A stretch of 36,564 nucleotides of DNA from Actinomycetota bacterium (GTDB lineage: Bacteria > Actinomycetota > Actinomycetes > Nanopelagicales > Nanopelagicaceae): NCBI GenBank assembly GCA_016870855.1, contig VGAF01000003.1:1-36564 (forward strand), read 5' to 3'. The translations under genes and the position numbers were made by a program. This document shows positions 25,824 through 33,321 of this stretch, in pieces. The notes under the pieces are model-generated. The model worked only from the letters and a program-made list of their open reading frames with translations, made no database searches and was not told the origin of the DNA. Position 1 is the stretch's first letter, and each line of letters starts with the position of its first letter.

Positions 25824-25834
25824 TTAAGTAAAGT

Positions 25835-25862
25835 CGTGGGGACTGAGAAATCAGTCCCCACG
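25835..25862 (+). terminator. stem-loop after potD
   Basis: A perfect 12-bp stem, CGTGGGGACTGA / TCAGTCCCCACG, closed by a GAAA tetraloop. Only a weak T-rich tail (TTCTTAATCT) follows, so it probably reduces readthrough to potB-potC and protects potD mRNA rather than stopping transcription fully. Confidence 0.7.
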
Positions 25863-25867
25863 TTCTT

Positions 25868-25892
25868 AATCTGACAATCTAAATCTGACAAT
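25868..25892 (+). repeat. 11-bp direct repeat before potB
   Basis: AATCTGACAAT occurs at 25868-25878 and 25882-25892, period 14; the second copy runs into the potB ATG. No Shine-Dalgarno is present. A TAATCT box (25867-25872) might give a secondary potB promoter. Confidence 0.5.
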
Positions 25893-26781
25893 GACTCAAA
25901 TGACTCAAGTTGTAGCCAAGAAACAGAGCAAGCCAATCTCCTCGTACCTCTTACGTCGTACGAAGGTTAGATTGTTAAGCATCCTTGCTCCTCCCATGAC
26001 TTGGATTGTCGGTGTCTACATAGTTTCACTCTTCTTACTTTTAATAACAGCTTTCTGGAATGTTGATCCTTTTACTTCCTTAGTTTCACCCGGCTTCAAT
26101 CTTGAAAATTTTAAGATGGTGCTTACTGTTCCGGCCTACATCGCGACATCTATTCGAACACTTCTTATAGCGCTCGCAGTTACTGCTATCTGTATATTTT
26201 TTGCAGTCCCACTTGGGATTTATATGGCGAAGATTGCTAAGCCTTGGGTGCGAAATCTCTTAGCGGTTGCGATAACGCTTCCACTTTGGGCGGGTTACTT
26301 GGTAAAGATCATCGCGATGCGCTTAGTATTTACAGAAGAGGGATTCTTCAATTGGGCGATGGCGCCCTTTGGCATAAGAGGCCCTGGATTTTCCATTCCA
26401 ATCGTGATTTTGACACTCACTTATCTCTGGTTTCCTTATATGGCGCTCCCGGTTTACACCGCTATTCGCCAGATTCCGCCAAATCTCTTTGATGCATCAA
26501 GTGATATGGGCGCTAAAGGATTCACAACCATCTATCGCGTTGTTTTCCCGTTGATAACCCCAGCCGTGATTGCTGGTTCGGTTTTCACCTTCTCATTAAG
26601 CCTCGGTGACTATTTGGCAGCCCGCTTTACCGGTGGGGCAACCCAGATGATTGGAAGCATCATCGCCCAGAACATCAATCTAAATCCACCCGTTGCCGCT
26701 GCTTACTCGATGATTCCCATCTTTTTCATCGTTATTTATCTAATGGTCGCACGGCGAACCGGATCACTTGAGCGGATGTAG
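25891..26781 (+). CDS. potB: polyamine-type ABC permease, PotB-like
   Basis: A 296-residue inner-membrane permease with about six TM helices. The ATPase-coupling EAA motif is in DASSDMGAKGFTTIYRVVFP. The N-terminal polar 30 residues precede TM1. Two in-frame ATGs (25891, 25900) read MTQMTQ; either could start. It is separated from potD by a strong stem-loop and followed by potC two bases after its stop. Confidence 0.91.
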   Translation: MTQMTQVVAKKQSKPISSYLLRRTKVRLLSILAPPMTWIVGVYIVSLFLLLITAFWNVDPFTSLVSPGFNLENFKMVLTVPAYIATSIRTLLIALAVTAICIFFAVPLGIYMAKIAKPWVRNLLAVAITLPLWAGYLVKIIAMRLVFTEEGFFNWAMAPFGIRGPGFSIPIVILTLTYLWFPYMALPVYTAIRQIPPNLFDASSDMGAKGFTTIYRVVFPLITPAVIAGSVFTFSLSLGDYLAARFTGGATQMIGSIIAQNINLNPPVAAAYSMIPIFFIVIYLMVARRTGSLERM

Positions 26782-26783
26782 CG

Positions 26784-27596
26784 ATGTTACGACTATCTCG
26801 ATTGACTAAGGCGATTCTCATCGCAATTGTTGGATTCCTTTTGATATTTATGTACACCCCGCTATTCGTACTAATTCTTAATTCCTTTAACGAATCCCAA
26901 ATCTCTGGTTGGCCGATTGAGAGCTTCTCTACAAAATGGTGGGTCTTTGCTAAGGATTACCAACCAATCCGCGATGCGCTGCTTAACTCAGTTCTAGTTG
27001 CGACCGGAGCGATGATTATTGCCTCAATCTTGGGGACGCTCTTTGCTTTTGCTATGAAAGGTTTTGACTTCTTCGGTAAGAGCACGGTGAACATCTTGAT
27101 CGTGCTTCCAATCGCGCTTCCTGGAATTGTTTCCGGTGTTGCTTTTAGCAATACCTATTCAAACTTCCTCTCACCGGCAGGTATAAATCTTGGTTTCTTC
27201 GGGATGATTGTTGCTCACGCAACTTTCTGTATCGTCATGGTTTTCAATAATGTCTTTGCCCGCTTGCGTCGAATGAATCCGAGTTTGCAAGAAGCCTCAG
27301 CAGATCTCGGAGCAGGTTTGTGGCAGACCTTTAGGCTCGTTACATTCCCACAGTTTCGAACATCATTTGCAGCCGGTGCGCTACTTGCTTTTGCACTTAG
27401 TTTTGATGAGGTGGTCGTAACAATCTTCACCGCTCCGCCTGGCGTAGATACCTTGCCGCTCTGGATTTTGAAGGAGGTCGGTCGGCCAAACCAAGCTAGC
27501 GTTGTTAACGTAGTAGCTACCGTGGTCATCTTGCTCTCATTAATCCCGGTTTATGTCTCCCAACGCCTTGCTCGTGCACAAGAAGAAGAGCGATAG
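26784..27596 (+). CDS. potC: polyamine-type ABC permease, PotC-like
   Basis: A 270-residue permease partner of PotB with about six TM helices. The coupling loop is EASADLGAGLWQTFRLVTFP, followed by FALSFDEVVVTIF, a PotC-like stretch. Both its junctions have the same short form, TAG-CG-ATG, with potB upstream and the hydrolase gene downstream, so the three are one transcription unit. Confidence 0.91.
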   Translation: MLRLSRLTKAILIAIVGFLLIFMYTPLFVLILNSFNESQISGWPIESFSTKWWVFAKDYQPIRDALLNSVLVATGAMIIASILGTLFAFAMKGFDFFGKSTVNILIVLPIALPGIVSGVAFSNTYSNFLSPAGINLGFFGMIVAHATFCIVMVFNNVFARLRRMNPSLQEASADLGAGLWQTFRLVTFPQFRTSFAAGALLAFALSFDEVVVTIFTAPPGVDTLPLWILKEVGRPNQASVVNVVATVVILLSLIPVYVSQRLARAQEEER

Positions 27597-27598
27597 CG

Positions 27599-28750
27599 AT
27601 GTTTAAAGCTTTAAAACGCCTCGTAATAACGCTCCTTGTCCTATCGCTCGCGCTCTTCGGCTTCACCAAAATTATTCGTTATCCAGATCCAATTTCTGCA
27701 ATTCGCCTTGGTCTCGCGCCGGCCTCGAAGACTCCTACCTTGATGCCCTGGCACGAGATTGCGCCGGCTGCAAAGCCAATTGAGATTCCTAAAGGCGATG
27801 AAGTTCTTCCTGCTGAAGTTCAATACTTAAAGCAGACAATGAGTTGGCAAGAATTCCTAGATGAGACCTACACAAATGCTTTCTTAGTAATTAGAAATGG
27901 CGTGCTTACACACGAGTGGTACCGCGAGGGTTTTACCGCGGAACAGCGCCTTCCCTCGTACTCAGTTGCAAAAACTATGACTTCAATAATGATCGGACAG
28001 CTAATTGAAGCTAGCAAAATCAAAGAGTCGGATTACTTCATCGACTATTTCCCGGAGTACAAAAACGGGACCGCATTTGATCGAGTTACGGTCAAGTCAC
28101 TTCTTGATATGCAAAGTGGTGTGGGTGTTTCGGATAACTACCCAACCGGACCACAAGGTTGGGGAGTTGCAATCGCCCAGATGTATGCAACTACTGATCT
28201 AAATTGGTTTATTGGCAACAACCGGAAGATGTTCTTTGAGCCTGGCTTAAATGCCGAATACCGAAGCGTTGACACCCAGATGCTCGGAATGATCATCAAG
28301 AAGGTAACCGGAATGCGAGTGGCTGATTACTTCAGTGAAAACGTATGGCAGAAAGTCGGCGCGGAATTTCCAGCCACATGGAATGTAGACCGAGTTGATG
28401 GGACCGAAAAGACATTCTGCTGCTTTAACGCAGCCGCTCGCGATTATGCGCGGGTTGGAATGGCGATACTTAATGGCGGATTTGCTGGCTCAACTCGAAT
28501 AATAAGTCGCGATTGGCTCAATCGAATAAATAATTCAGTAGTTACTTTGGACCATAACTGGGGTTACGCCGCACAGGTCTGGCATCCATTCCCCGGTACT
28601 TCAATGGCCCTTGGTTTATATGGCCAATTCATCTTTATCGATCCCGAATCAAGAACTGTAATTGTTAAGTTAAGTGACAATCCGCCTGGGAGTGATAACG
28701 AAGAGCCAACGGCTGAGGTTCTCTACGCTCTAGCTAAGGCGAAACGGTAA
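27599..28750 (+). CDS. serine hydrolase of the beta-lactamase/NylB fold
   Basis: The 383-residue protein has an N-terminal hydrophobic anchor or signal (about 8-22), then a class C-type serine hydrolase domain. The nucleophile motif is SVAK (S122-K125) and the second motif is YRS (Y221-S223) within AEYRSVDTQMLG, a pattern seen in 6-aminohexanoate-dimer hydrolase (NylB)-like amidases and esterases. Its coupling to potC, two bases away, suggests it may release amines from amides outside the cell for the importer; this is inference. A beta-lactam-inactivating role is less likely. Its 3' end overlaps the GDPD gene by 21 bases. Confidence 0.84.
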   Translation: MFKALKRLVITLLVLSLALFGFTKIIRYPDPISAIRLGLAPASKTPTLMPWHEIAPAAKPIEIPKGDEVLPAEVQYLKQTMSWQEFLDETYTNAFLVIRNGVLTHEWYREGFTAEQRLPSYSVAKTMTSIMIGQLIEASKIKESDYFIDYFPEYKNGTAFDRVTVKSLLDMQSGVGVSDNYPTGPQGWGVAIAQMYATTDLNWFIGNNRKMFFEPGLNAEYRSVDTQMLGMIIKKVTGMRVADYFSENVWQKVGAEFPATWNVDRVDGTEKTFCCFNAAARDYARVGMAILNGGFAGSTRIISRDWLNRINNSVVTLDHNWGYAAQVWHPFPGTSMALGLYGQFIFIDPESRTVIVKLSDNPPGSDNEEPTAEVLYALAKAKR

Positions 28751-29374
28751 ATCAGGTCTATCGGTAATTACACCTGACACTTTCCACCCGTTTAACTTAG
28801 GAATGTACTTCTTCTCATTTACTGTCCACACTAAGACTTCATGATTTCTTAATATTCTTCTAGCCCAGCGGGAGCTTTCTAAGAGCTCTACATCGATTGC
28901 GACCTTTTCAGTAGGAATATAGAAGAGGCGCCAGCGATGCGCAATCACAAAGGCGACATCATCTAGTTCACGTTTTAGCCTTAGTACTGCGAAAAGTGAG
29001 AACGACATCGCAGTAAATTTATATTGTTTTCCTAATTCAATAACTCTCTTTTCAATTTTGCCCCCACTTAATACTGGATGCTTAGTTTCGATTAGGACTT
29101 TCTTATCATTTAACTTCGCAAACTCAAGAAGCTCTTCTAAGGTCATGACTTCGGTTATCGCTTTTAGCTCTTCAAGGGTAAGAGAAGCAACGCGTTTCTT
29201 TACGCCCGCAATTCGCTTGGTATCACGATCATGAAAACAGACCGCAATCCCATCTTTGGTAAGCCTTACATCACATTCAAAGCCATCCGCACCTACTCCA
29301 ATCGCACCTTGATAAGCAGCGCGAGTGGCTTCTGGATATTTATGGCTAAAGCCACGATGGGCGTAGATCTTCAT
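28730..29374 (-). CDS. glycerophosphodiester phosphodiesterase family protein
   Basis: It hydrolyses glycerophosphodiesters to glycerol-3-phosphate and an alcohol, or a related diester. The 214-residue TIM barrel shows HRG (6-8), E33 and D35 in FECDVRLTKDG, H48 in FHD, and ETKHP, the expected metal and catalytic residues. PEATRAAY replaces the usual PENTxxAF. No signal peptide is seen, so it is cytoplasmic. It is the last gene of the phospholipid-type operon, its ATG overlapping the glycosyltransferase stop (ATGA). Confidence 0.9.
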   Translation of the reverse strand: MKIYAHRGFSHKYPEATRAAYQGAIGVGADGFECDVRLTKDGIAVCFHDRDTKRIAGVKKRVASLTLEELKAITEVMTLEELLEFAKLNDKKVLIETKHPVLSGGKIEKRVIELGKQYKFTAMSFSLFAVLRLKRELDDVAFVIAHRWRLFYIPTEKVAIDVELLESSRWARRILRNHEVLVWTVNEKKYIPKLNGWKVSGVITDRPDLPFRLS

Positions 29375-30132
29375 TTTGCAAAGATGAAACGGAGCGCTTT
29401 ACCAAGACCTGGCCAGGGATTATTAGTGCGGACTAGGAATGCAGCTCTATAAATCGGGGCTTTCCAGCCAAAGACTCGGCTAAAGACCTTTGCCCGGGGT
29501 GATAAATCTGCCTCACTTCCCCATCTTGACCCAGAGCTATCTTTTGGATGGATCGCGATTTTCACCGGTAAGTGCACTCCCGCTAGCCCCGCGCGAAGCG
29601 CATCGGCAATCAAAATATATTCATCTCCGAGAAAGTTAGTAGCCCCAGCGCCAAAATCTTCATCAAATCTAATCTTCTTCTCTTTCAGCGCATCAACTCT
29701 TACCAACATCTCATAGGTCGCCGCTCTCGCTGAGTTAGTTAACTTAAGTGGTGTTATCTGACTTAAATAGTTCTTCCGTAAGGCACCACTTTCATCTACT
29801 GCTTGAGCAAGAATGATTGCGCATTCCGGATGACCTTCAAAGTAAACAAGCGCCTCATCGATTCCAGATTCTATGAATTGCATATCGTCATCACCAAAAA
29901 GCAAAAACTCGCCACTCGCTCTATCGAGCGCTGCGTTTCTACTCTTAGCAACGCCCTTATTCTTTAACTCAACTAACTTTGCACTTCGCTCGGAGAAAAC
30001 GTAAGAACTTTCCTCGATGTTCTGCACTAGAACAAGAATCTCTCGATCTTCACGCCGCGAAGGGTAGGTGATTCCTTTAATGCGCCCTGGAATACTTGAA
30101 TACGCAATCGTTAACTTAGGGCGATCACTCAT
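29371..30132 (-). CDS. glycosyltransferase, family 2-like (GT-A fold)
   Basis: The sequence shows the GT-A core: KLTIAYSSIPGR at the N-terminus, NKGVAKSRNAALDRASGEF, and the metal-binding DDD (81-83) in LLFGDDDMQF, a DxD-type motif. I start at the second ATG of the pair at 30135/30132 (254 residues); the longer open frame lies in the upstream gene. No TM helix is seen, so the sugar acceptor probably lies at the membrane face through a partner protein. The donor and acceptor are unknown. It overlaps the orphan ABC-type membrane gene by 8 bases. Confidence 0.83.
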   Translation of the reverse strand: MSDRPKLTIAYSSIPGRIKGITYPSRREDREILVLVQNIEESSYVFSERSAKLVELKNKGVAKSRNAALDRASGEFLLFGDDDMQFIESGIDEALVYFEGHPECAIILAQAVDESGALRKNYLSQITPLKLTNSARAATYEMLVRVDALKEKKIRFDEDFGAGATNFLGDEYILIADALRAGLAGVHLPVKIAIHPKDSSGSRWGSEADLSPRAKVFSRVFGWKAPIYRAAFLVRTNNPWPGLGKALRFIFAK

Positions 30133-30913
30133 CATCTTCGTCAGGACTCTTTGCTCCAGCCTTCGCCTTTGCATAACGCATCAAGGAACGCGAAGTTGAT
30201 GAAAGAGAGCCATTCTGTAGCCGGGTACCGAAGAAGATAATCAAAGTATTAGCAAGGCTAATGTCCCCGTTGTAGCTCATAAAGAGTAGGACCGCTAGAA
30301 GTAATGCGATACCAAGTCCAGCTAAAAGTGAACCTAACTCCGCTGCTTTGATTCGCGTTCCATATCGTTTCTGGGGGCGAGCACGTTTTCCATCTCTTTC
30401 AACTTGTAGTTCCTGTTGAACTTTAAGTTGTTTAGCAAAAATCCTGCCAATGACTGCAAGAATTACTAGGACAACAAGAAGGTTTAAAGCGGCGAAAATA
30501 GGCTCGAGAATCACGGTGAAGGCAAGGACTGCAATCAACTGCGTTGCCTGAGTGAGGATGTTTGAGACTTCAAAAGCCATCGCCCACTCGGGGTTCTTTA
30601 CGCCGCGATTCTTCAGTTTACGGAGTGCCTTAAAAGATCTAGCAAAAGCTTTAACACGATAGATCTTTTGGTAATACTGGCTGACCCGGGTCAAGATAAA
30701 GAATATTGCCAGTCCTGCGCCAAGTAGGATGAATCGATCTCTTTCTATTTCACCTTCTTGTACAACGATGTTTACAAAGAACTTCATAACAAGGAGCTCA
30801 GAAACTGAAATAACCGCAGCGAGCATCGCAAGGACTACTAGAACATATCTAAATCTTCCACCTGGAAAGAGCTGGGTAAAACCTGACTTAATCTCACGGA
30901 CAATCGAAAGCAT
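30125..30913 (-). CDS. ABC-exporter-like transmembrane protein without ATPase domain
   Basis: A 262-residue membrane protein with about five or six helices: about 21-52, 60-80, 120-160 (two), 192-228. The layout and the ending (SLANTLIIFFGTRLQNGSLSS) resemble the TMD of an ABC half-transporter, but the frame stops where the nucleotide-binding domain should begin, ending in an acidic tail SPDEDDE. No ATPase is next to it. It is either a truncated, repurposed transporter half or a distinct family. It starts directly after the CDP-alcohol phosphotransferase stop (TAG-ATG), so it is a genuine member of the operon. Confidence 0.7.
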   Translation of the reverse strand: MLSIVREIKSGFTQLFPGGRFRYVLVVLAMLAAVISVSELLVMKFFVNIVVQEGEIERDRFILLGAGLAIFFILTRVSQYYQKIYRVKAFARSFKALRKLKNRGVKNPEWAMAFEVSNILTQATQLIAVLAFTVILEPIFAALNLLVVLVILAVIGRIFAKQLKVQQELQVERDGKRARPQKRYGTRIKAAELGSLLAGLGIALLLAVLLFMSYNGDISLANTLIIFFGTRLQNGSLSSTSRSLMRYAKAKAGAKSPDEDDE

Positions 30914-31666
30914 CTACTTATCCAACTTTCTAGAGCTGAGGATTGATGCCAGATGTCCGGCTGTCACAAATGCTGCTAGTGGAAGTCCTATCCGGATCAG
31001 ATTCTCGTTGCCAGCAAAGATCAATATCACGATTGACATCTCTACAGAATGAAAGAGGCGCTGCACAGCGAAGATTCGAAATGGCGCCTGAGCTACTCGA
31101 ATAACTAAAGACTTTGCTTCGCCCACGCTCTTACTATCTGCAAGTTTTGGCAGGCTTGCATAAGCCCGAGCCACATGGACCGAATCATTAAATCCCTTAT
31201 TAAGAAGTATAAGTATTGAGATGAGCGCTCCCAAGAAGAGCAATTCGTAACCTTCTTCACCAAGGCGCCAAGCAAGCGCGATTGGAATCAAGCTTTCAGT
31301 TAAATAATGTCCAACTCGATCAAGAAAAACGCCTTTAGGTGATTGGGTCTCGCACCAGCGAGCAATCTCGCCATCGCAACAATCCCAGAGCATCTGTAGT
31401 TGGGATAGAAGAAAGGCTACAAATAGCCCGAAAAATCCCGGAATTTGCAGAGCGGCGCTAATCGAGACTCCAGTAATAATCATCAAGTAAGTGACGCCAT
31501 TTGCCGTTATCGGCGTCTTTAGCAATAGTCTAGTTAAATATGGAGAAAGTTTTCGCAAATACAAATCTGCTACCCAATGCTCGGCATTAGAGCGACCCGT
31601 CACAGAAGGTGGCTGACAGATTGCCCGCAACTGCGCAATAGTTGGATTTTCAGGGCGCTGGCTCAC
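30914..31666 (-). CDS. CDP-alcohol phosphotransferase family membrane protein (variant active site)
   Basis: This family joins an alcohol to a CDP-activated group with loss of CMP. The motif is D95-CC-D98-G99-EI-A102-R103 ... G112-VFL-D116-RVG-H120. The family consensus DxxDGxxARx(8)GxxxDxxxD is followed except that the fourth aspartate, the usual general base, is histidine. This may change the acceptor or abolish activity. About six TM segments follow. The start is GTG at 31666 overlapping the upstream gene (GTGA). Substrate unknown; a phospholipid or inositol-type product is inferred from neighbours. Confidence 0.83.
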   Translation of the reverse strand: MSQRPENPTIAQLRAICQPPSVTGRSNAEHWVADLYLRKLSPYLTRLLLKTPITANGVTYLMIITGVSISAALQIPGFFGLFVAFLLSQLQMLWDCCDGEIARWCETQSPKGVFLDRVGHYLTESLIPIALAWRLGEEGYELLFLGALISILILLNKGFNDSVHVARAYASLPKLADSKSVGEAKSLVIRVAQAPFRIFAVQRLFHSVEMSIVILIFAGNENLIRIGLPLAAFVTAGHLASILSSRKLDK

Positions 31667-33303
31667 CCGGTAATTCTATTCTGCTTATGTCCGATTACCC
31701 ATTGAATAGATGAGAGCGCAAGGAAGACGATCGCGAAATACCAGGCGACAAGGGTGATATTTATGCCTACTAAGAGCGCGCCACCAATAACCAAGATTCT
31801 GCCGCCCACGTAAAAACCTAGCGCACTCAACCATACTGGTTTCTTCTCGTTCTGTAAGGAGCGATAGAGGTTGTCGTAATGATGGAAGATGATGCTAAAT
31901 AAAATTATGAAACTTGGGATTCCCAAGACATCTTGATGGAAGAAAATTGCAATCAAAACTACTGCTTCGATTAATCGCAATACAGAGGGTTCGATCCAAC
32001 TAATTCGCTTAGTAAAGCTCGCCTTAATTCCAAGTAAATCTGATTGAATAATAATCAAAGAGCTCTTCAGAGGCGCCTTTTCCATTTCCTTAGTTCTAAT
32101 TGCCCTGCCCCGGAATACAACGACTGCAGATATAAAGGCAAGGATTGGCATTATTGTGAATGTGAAGGCGGCGCCACCAATAACAGCGCTTGCGCTAATG
32201 GCTAACCAACGCTCACCTATTGGGAATTGAATTATCTTTCCCAGCCAATAACGGAGCCTTTCCTTTGGCTCCCGTTCCGTAGGAACGATGCCATCGAATT
32301 CCGCCATGAAATCAACTGGGAGAGCAAACTTCTCTTCAACTCGAATCTTCACGCTCTGGGCAAAGTTGTAATCCGATAAGTGCCTAAAGGTTTGAATTAC
32401 CATCATCGCCATTGCTGGAATCCACAAATCTCTACCTTCAAGTGATGCCCCATAGGCAAGGCCTAAAAAGACTAGGTATTCCTTAACTCGATCAGTTACG
32501 GCATCTAACCAAGCGCCCAATTTTGAAAACTTACGGGTGTACCGAGCTAACTCGCCATCAACGCAATCCACGATGATGCTCAGCTGCAACAAGATTGCTC
32601 CAAGAAGAATTGGTAGGAAAGTGCCGCGTGAGAATAGAAATGCCGAATAGAGCCCGATTGCGAAGGAAAGAATTGTTACTTGATTGGGAGTAGCGCCGAC
32701 TTTCACCGCAACCCAGGTAAGAATCTTGGAGAACTTACGTAAGAAGAAGACGGAGAAGAAGCCATCGTTGGCTCGGTTCGCCATCTTTAGGCGTAGCGCA
32801 GCGATATTTAGCCCATTTATCTCGCTCTTAACTCGATCTCTTTCAAGTGAGTCATCACTTCGTGACCATGGGGCGCTCAAAACATCTACCGCATCAACCT
32901 TAATCGTGGCACGAATGAGGGCTACCAGAAGAAGATCTAGCGCATTGCCTTTTGCCTTAAAAGTGATTGCACTTTCTATTGCGGGAAGAATTGATTCACG
33001 TTGTCTTTGCGAAAGTCTAAGCGCACCTACAAAATCTCGATTGCCGATTGTTACCTTGTGCGATGCAGAACTAGCGCTAGCTACTCGATTCTGGCGGACT
33101 AGCGTGTTTCCATTTTTCACAATCGCAACAAGTGCGGCCGAAGTACTTCTTGGATAGTCCGTTAGTAGTTCTAAATGAGGATCTGTAATCACCGTTCGAT
33201 CATCGATTAGTAATAGATCTCTTGTAGAACTTTGGAAGGCTTCGAGTATTTCTGAAAGTGAGGTTTTGGCGGTGACCGTTAGAGAATCAAGTGCGCCGCT
33301 CAT
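31663..33303 (-). CDS. CDP-alcohol phosphotransferase with extra N- and C-terminal domains (DUF5941-like)
   Basis: A 546-residue membrane protein. The N-terminal 180 residues are soluble and of unknown fold, ending near RLKMANRANDGFFS. The middle has the complete motif D246-CV-D249-G250-EL-A253-R254 ... G263-AWL-D267-AVT-D271. The C-terminal 150 residues add further membrane helices with HHYDNLYRSL, recalling actinobacterial proteins annotated DUF5941. The family identification is from memory. It heads the operon, with TATACT 7 bases before its ATG, and is divergent from a cytidylyltransferase-like gene that may supply its CDP-activated substrate. Confidence 0.85.
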   Translation of the reverse strand: MSGALDSLTVTAKTSLSEILEAFQSSTRDLLLIDDRTVITDPHLELLTDYPRSTSAALVAIVKNGNTLVRQNRVASASSASHKVTIGNRDFVGALRLSQRQRESILPAIESAITFKAKGNALDLLLVALIRATIKVDAVDVLSAPWSRSDDSLERDRVKSEINGLNIAALRLKMANRANDGFFSVFFLRKFSKILTWVAVKVGATPNQVTILSFAIGLYSAFLFSRGTFLPILLGAILLQLSIIVDCVDGELARYTRKFSKLGAWLDAVTDRVKEYLVFLGLAYGASLEGRDLWIPAMAMMVIQTFRHLSDYNFAQSVKIRVEEKFALPVDFMAEFDGIVPTEREPKERLRYWLGKIIQFPIGERWLAISASAVIGGAAFTFTIMPILAFISAVVVFRGRAIRTKEMEKAPLKSSLIIIQSDLLGIKASFTKRISWIEPSVLRLIEAVVLIAIFFHQDVLGIPSFIILFSIIFHHYDNLYRSLQNEKKPVWLSALGFYVGGRILVIGGALLVGINITLVAWYFAIVFLALSSIQWVIGHKQNRITG

Positions 33304-33309
33304 TTAGAG

Positions 33310-33315
33310 TAGTAT
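33310..33315 (+). promoter_or_regulatory. -10 box of leaderless cytidylyltransferase-like promoter
   Basis: TAGTAT, 6 bases before the ATG at 33322. It shares five bases with the opposing box at 33311-33316, so the two promoters compete for the same DNA. Confidence 0.7.
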
Positions 33316-33316
33316 A
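33311..33316 (-). promoter_or_regulatory. -10 box of phosphotransferase operon promoter
   Basis: TATACT on the minus strand, 7 bases before the ATG at 33303; no Shine-Dalgarno. Confidence 0.65.
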
Positions 33317-33321
33317 AATCT

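Noticed and set aside
27599-28750. Antibiotic-resistance beta-lactamase
   Set aside because: SVAK and YRS motifs are shared by many serine hydrolases; the SVDTQ context and operon with pot genes favour a NylB-like amidase or esterase.
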